Assembly (NCBI RefSeq): GCF_003583365.1
Contig: NZ_QXED01000002.1
Location: 248,001-312,000 of the forward strand
Origin: Fibrisoma montanum
Lineage (GTDB): Bacteria > Bacteroidota > Bacteroidia > Cytophagales > Spirosomataceae
Reading direction: 5' to 3'
DNA: 64,000 bases
The notes under the pieces are model-generated. The model saw only the letters and a program-made list of their open reading frames with translations, ran no database searches and was not told the DNA's origin. The position numbers and the translations under genes are program-made. The stretch's first letter is position 1, and the number at the start of each line of letters is the position of its first letter. This document shows, one piece after another, positions 61,601 to 64,000 of this stretch.

Positions 61601-62326
61601 ACCGGCCTGTTTCGATACGTCGGTGAAAACAGGGTGACCACGTTTCGCATCAAAGTCGTTCCGGTACAGCCGGTCGGTGGTAGGAGAGGAGCCGTCGTTA
61701 ACCTTGTCGCGGTACGCGTTAGGATAGCTTTCGATGGTGTTGGTCAGAACGTACAGGTCCAGGTCGCCATCGTTGTCATAATCGAGAAAAGCCGAGTTGG
61801 TCGAATGGCTGTCGTCGGCAACACCGTACTCGCGGGCCATCTCCCTGAACACGGGTATGCCCTGCCGAACGCCCTGATTGATGTAGAGCAGGTTCTCGCG
61901 CCGGCGGGCTACTTTGCTCACCGTTGCGCTGACGTATATATCCAACCGTCCGTCGTTGTTGATATCAACGAGCGATACGCCCGCGCACCACTTCCCATCA
62001 CCGCCAACGCCGGCCTGTTTGGTAACGTCGTCGAATTGAAGATCCCCTTTATTAATGAATAGTCGATTGGCCACCTGATTGCCGGTAAAGAACACATCGG
62101 CCAGCCCGTCGTTGTTAAAATCACCGATGGCCGTTCCCCCGCCGTTGTAGATATACTCAAAATCAAGAATGTTCATCGTATCATTGTCGACAATACGATT
62201 GGCGAACGTAATACCGGTTTGCTCGGCAGGAAGCTGCGTGAACAGGGTAGCGTTCAGGAACTGGCATGAGTTACTGAGCCAGCCGGTTGCGCTAATGAAG
62301 ACAAGAAGGGTAAAGCGTCGGAACAT
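58673..62326 (-). CDS. Large FG-GAP/VCBS-repeat lipoprotein with ASPIC/UnbV domain
   Basis: A 1217-residue lipoprotein; the start at ATG 62326 gives lipobox SNSC (Cys21). The N-terminal half has many FG-GAP units with Asp-rich calcium loops (DFNNDGLADVFF, DINNDGRLDIYVS, DYDNDGDLDLYV). Residues about 510-610 form an ASPIC/UnbV domain (RMGLGATVAIRYKRG, HFGLGDVATIDEVRVIWP). More FG-GAP units follow (DVNGDRLDDIFVGG, DFDRDGDLDLFVGG, DVDHDGNLDVVLVG). Such proteins make a beta-propeller on the cell surface and often go with SusC/SusD loci. It is divergent from a SusC gene. Ligand is unknown. Confidence 0.92.
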   Translation of the reverse strand: MFRRFTLLVFISATGWLSNSCQFLNATLFTQLPAEQTGITFANRIVDNDTMNILDFEYIYNGGGTAIGDFNNDGLADVFFTGNQVANRLFINKGDLQFDDVTKQAGVGGDGKWCAGVSLVDINNDGRLDIYVSATVSKVARRRENLLYINQGVRQGIPVFREMAREYGVADDSHSTNSAFLDYDNDGDLDLYVLTNTIESYPNAYRDKVNDGSSPTTDRLYRNDFDAKRGHPVFTDVSKQAGILHEGYGLGINITDINHDGWRDIYVTNDYLTDDLLYINNHDGTFSEQSGRYFKHTSSSAMGNDIADINNDGLPDVVAVDMLPRDNYRKKMLIGPNNYQNYLNNEQYGYGYQYVRNTLQLNQGINPQTKQPVFSEISLLADVAETDWSWAPNLVDMDNDGYRDLLITNGFPKDITDRDFVSFRAQSSSVSTKSFMLEQIPVIKISNYAFRNRQGDLTFEDVTKEWGMDTPSFSNGAAYGDLDNDGDLDYVVNNINDSAFVYRNNLIGDRNKPGNYLRISFTGPAQNRMGLGATVAIRYKRGTELQRQVYEHSPYRGYLSTVEPVAHFGLGDVATIDEVRVIWPAHGAEPARQQTFRNVKTNQVLSVDVRNARETPTRSTEPATPPFTEITDSLSIAYTHEEPEYIDFNVQKLLPHKLSQFGPAVSVGDVNGDRLDDIFVGGSRLRKGAFFLQTAQGKFVQKDLLPGPANAPFSPYASVPNAQLANPGKTEEDMGTVLFDADLDGDLDLYVASGSVEGNANTPTFQDRLYLNDGRGGFTLAQSALPANTTSKSCVKAMDFDRDGDLDLFVGGRVEPDHYPKPVSSFIFRNDSKPGQPKFTDVTKAVAPGLDNLGLVCDALWTDYDNDGWPDLMLAGEFMPLTIFKNNGGNQFTHSPIPSFANAKGWWTSLVAGDFDRDGDMDYIAGNLGLNARMRASDREPVRLYAGDFDNNGFYDAIPTIFIPDENGQRREFTFHGRDDLIKQMISMRARFPLYKDFTQASIDKLLKPEEREKALVLEANYLQSAYVENRGDGTFALHPLPTQAQLAPIFGMVADDVDHDGNLDVVLVGNDYSGEVLMGRYDALNGLWLKGNGQGGFTPQSIAASGFYVPGNAKGLAQLTNAQGQTLLVATQNRGRLCLFRENQPDRVIRLQPTDVAALLVYGDQKKQKVEFCYGNSFLSQSARQLTVGPTVKSVEIIDSRGRKRVVAGNHQMAAQ

Positions 62327-62556
62327 CACTTTATGACATAAAAAAAAGCTAAAATACAACATATTGCCCAGATAGTCTTCAATTGAGTAAACACCCTGAA
62401 GAAATACTCAAAGAATGGCTAATCTGACTGTGGAATCGTTTGCATAGGTATAAACCATCGGTTGGCCATTTTCCCGGAAATGTTAAAAAATAATAAGTTT
62501 GTTACTTAAAATAATACTATTCACAGACAGTATGCATAAATTTATTCACATTCTGC

Positions 62557-62587
62557 TTTGAAATAGAATTTAACTAACATAATATTG
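62557..62587 (+). promoter_or_regulatory. Candidate Bacteroidota promoter for the SusC gene
   Basis: TTTG (62557-62560), 19 bases, then TAATATTG (62580-62587), one base from TAnnTTTG, and 34 bases before the ATG at 62622. The surrounding 62327-62621 region is AT-rich and has no other gene; it must also hold the promoter of the divergent FG-GAP gene. Confidence 0.5.
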
Positions 62588-62621
62588 TTGGTGATTTTCT
62601 ACCCTTTTAACACTAACCTAC

Positions 62622-64000
62622 ATGAACGCAAAGTTTTACAGGTTCTTCAGAGTGACTGTTCTGAGTGCCGTTGCGCTGCTTTGGAGCATGACTGTATTTG
62701 CTCAGGATCGCCGAGTCACTGGTAAAGTAACGGGACCCGACGGCCCAGTCCCCGGTGCTAACATTGTACTGAAAGGTACCAGCACCGGTACGTCTACGGA
62801 TGCCAATGGAACGTACACCATCAATGTACGTGGCAATGATCCAGTCCTTGTTATCTCGGCTATTGGTTCCAAAAGCCAGGAGGTAGCCGTGGGCAACCGC
62901 TCAACGGTAGACGTAACCCTTGCCGACGATGCAACGGCACTGGAAGAAGTCGTTGTAACGGGTTACACGACTGACACCAAACGCGAAACCACCGGTGCCG
63001 TTTCGACGGTAAAAGCTCGTGCCCTGGCCGTTACCCCTTCCGGTAACGTAGAGCAGCAGCTTCAGGGTCGCGTTGCCGGTGTGACCGTTATTACGAATGG
63101 TCAGCCGGGAACGGCCAGCCAGATTCGGGTTCGTGGTTTTGGTGCCTTTGGTGGTAACGAACCGCTATACGTAGTAGATGGGGTGCCCGTGGGTTCTACC
63201 GACTTCCTCGCGCCCGACGACATTGAAACGACAACCGTACTGAAAGACGCAGCATCGGCTTCTATTTACGGTGCCCGTGCGGCCAACGGTGTAATTGTGT
63301 ACACCACGAAAAAAGGGTCACGTACGGCCCGCAAACTGTCAGTGTCTTACGATGGTCAGTACGGGATCACAGATCCGGGCAGAGGCCAGGAGATGCTGAA
63401 TCCGACCGAGTTTGCGCAGTGGACCTGGCAGGCTTTCCGCAACTCTGGTTATAAGCCAGGCGACAAGGAATGGACCCACCCTCAATTTGGTAGCGGTCCT
63501 GAGCCGGTCATCCCGGACTACATTCGTGTAGGTAATCAGTCTGGTGTAGTTGGCTCGGTTGATTTGGCCGCTGAGCGTGCTAAATATAACGTGAACCCCA
63601 CGGCTGGCCCTGTTTATCAGGTTGTACGTGCCAACAAAGAAGGTACGGACTGGTATGACGCCATTACCCGCGTTGCCCCCGTACAGCGCCACGGTCTGAG
63701 TTTCGCGGGCGGTTCAGATTACAGCCGGTATTACATCGGTTTCAGCGCGCAGGACCAGAAAGGTATCCTGCTGAACAACAGCTTCAAGCGGTACACGTTC
63801 CGGGCTAACACGGAATTTGATCTGTCGAAGCGCGTTCGCATCGGCGAAAACCTCCAGTTCACGTACCGCTCCGTACTTGGTCAAGGCGGTCAGGGTGGAG
63901 GCCAGGGTGTAGCGGCTGACGAAAACTCAATCCTGGGTGCTTTCCGGATGCCGACGATCATTCCCGTGTACGACGAATTCGGTGGCTACGCCGGTACGGC
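62622..64000 (+). CDS. SusC/RagA-family TonB-linked outer-membrane protein (partial, runs off the window)
   Basis: The frame from ATG 62622 stays open to the window end (459 residues visible of about 1000 expected). After a signal peptide (ending MTVFAQ) there is a carboxypeptidase-regulatory-like domain at about 29-105 (GPDGPVPGANIVLKGTSTGT), then LEEVVVTGY, the typical start of the SusC plug, and QLQGRVAGVTVI, RVRGFGAFGGNEPLYVVDGVPV and VLKDAASASIYGARAANGVI, all SusC hallmarks. The barrel strands begin around residue 235. It forms a TonB-driven import channel for a glycan or peptide with a SusD lipoprotein, whose gene should follow to the right. Confidence 0.96.
   Translation, partial: MNAKFYRFFRVTVLSAVALLWSMTVFAQDRRVTGKVTGPDGPVPGANIVLKGTSTGTSTDANGTYTINVRGNDPVLVISAIGSKSQEVAVGNRSTVDVTLADDATALEEVVVTGYTTDTKRETTGAVSTVKARALAVTPSGNVEQQLQGRVAGVTVITNGQPGTASQIRVRGFGAFGGNEPLYVVDGVPVGSTDFLAPDDIETTTVLKDAASASIYGARAANGVIVYTTKKGSRTARKLSVSYDGQYGITDPGRGQEMLNPTEFAQWTWQAFRNSGYKPGDKEWTHPQFGSGPEPVIPDYIRVGNQSGVVGSVDLAAERAKYNVNPTAGPVYQVVRANKEGTDWYDAITRVAPVQRHGLSFAGGSDYSRYYIGFSAQDQKGILLNNSFKRYTFRANTEFDLSKRVRIGENLQFTYRSVLGQGGQGGGQGVAADENSILGAFRMPTIIPVYDEFGGYAGT

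Noticed and set aside
1-64000. CRISPR arrays, phage genes, integrase with attachment sites, tRNA or rRNA genes
   Set aside because: No regularly spaced direct repeats, no integrase or structural phage proteins and no cloverleaf or rRNA-like sequence were seen by eye. A dedicated RNA scan could still find a missed small RNA.

Overview
The window looks like a chromosomal segment of a GC-rich Bacteroidota bacterium of the Cytophagales, most like Spirosoma and relatives. The signs are a SusC/RagA TonB-linked porin, a secreted sugar dehydrogenase ending in a T9SS-type sorting domain, an FG-GAP/ASPIC lipoprotein, families typical of the phylum (DUF4494, DUF2141, DUF2147, DUF1059, DUF1269, EcsC), weak Shine-Dalgarno signals and several possible promoters of the TTTG / TAnnTTTG type. 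No tRNA, rRNA, CRISPR array, phage or intact insertion sequence was seen. The assignment rests on gene families, not on a marker gene.

Layout. 1-5.9 kb: end of a toxin-antitoxin operon (PIN toxin), a cysteine desulfurase remnant, small secreted proteins, a DMT exporter, a PEGA lipoprotein, a beta-barrel protein and a DUF1269 gene broken by an internal deletion. 5.9-18.7 kb: cell-envelope and hydrolase genes (three-domain serine hydrolase, EcsC, two convergent L,D-transpeptidases, quinone reductase-like MDR, fasciclin protein, FKBP isomerase, second serine hydrolase, alpha/beta hydrolase, CsaA). 18.7-21.4 kb: an Mla-type lipid transport operon (permease, ATPase, MCE protein) followed closely by an O-methyltransferase. 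21.4-23.6 kb: a sulfatase remnant, a lytic transglycosylase and a small DUF1059 gene. 23.7-34.5 kb: an IlvD/Edd dehydratase plus SDR pair, a serine hydrolase with a membrane tail, a DJ-1/PfpI protein, a second DMT exporter, a secreted leucine-rich-repeat protein and a double-domain M16 peptidase.

34.7-38.3 kb carries two GH13 enzymes, an alpha-glucosidase-like protein and a malto-oligosyltrehalose trehalohydrolase, without the usual TreY partner in view. 38.4-43.1 kb holds CsbD, a flavoprotein monooxygenase, DUF2147, a thioesterase, a dicarboxylate symporter and a Spy-like protein. 43.1-45.7 kb is a small AraC/SDR/DUF2141 group flanked by two copies of the 3' end of a sugar-porter gene. 45.8-53.1 kb is a glycan-use locus: alpha-galactosidase, PhyH-type dioxygenase and sugar porter on the minus strand, with a divergent AraC regulator and a sulfatase on the plus strand.

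53.3-64 kb: an M3 peptidase, the T9SS-sorted sugar dehydrogenase with a duplicated Cys-bounded module, DUF4494, a large FG-GAP lipoprotein and, divergent from it, the start of a SusC gene that runs off the window. Functionally the segment is about envelope maintenance (L,D-transpeptidases, lytic transglycosylase, Mla) and acquisition of external sugars (GH13, GH36-like, sulfatase, SusC, transporters). At least five gene remnants (cysteine desulfurase, DUF1269, sulfatase, sugar-porter tail and possibly the cut antitoxin) show local gene decay and rearrangement.
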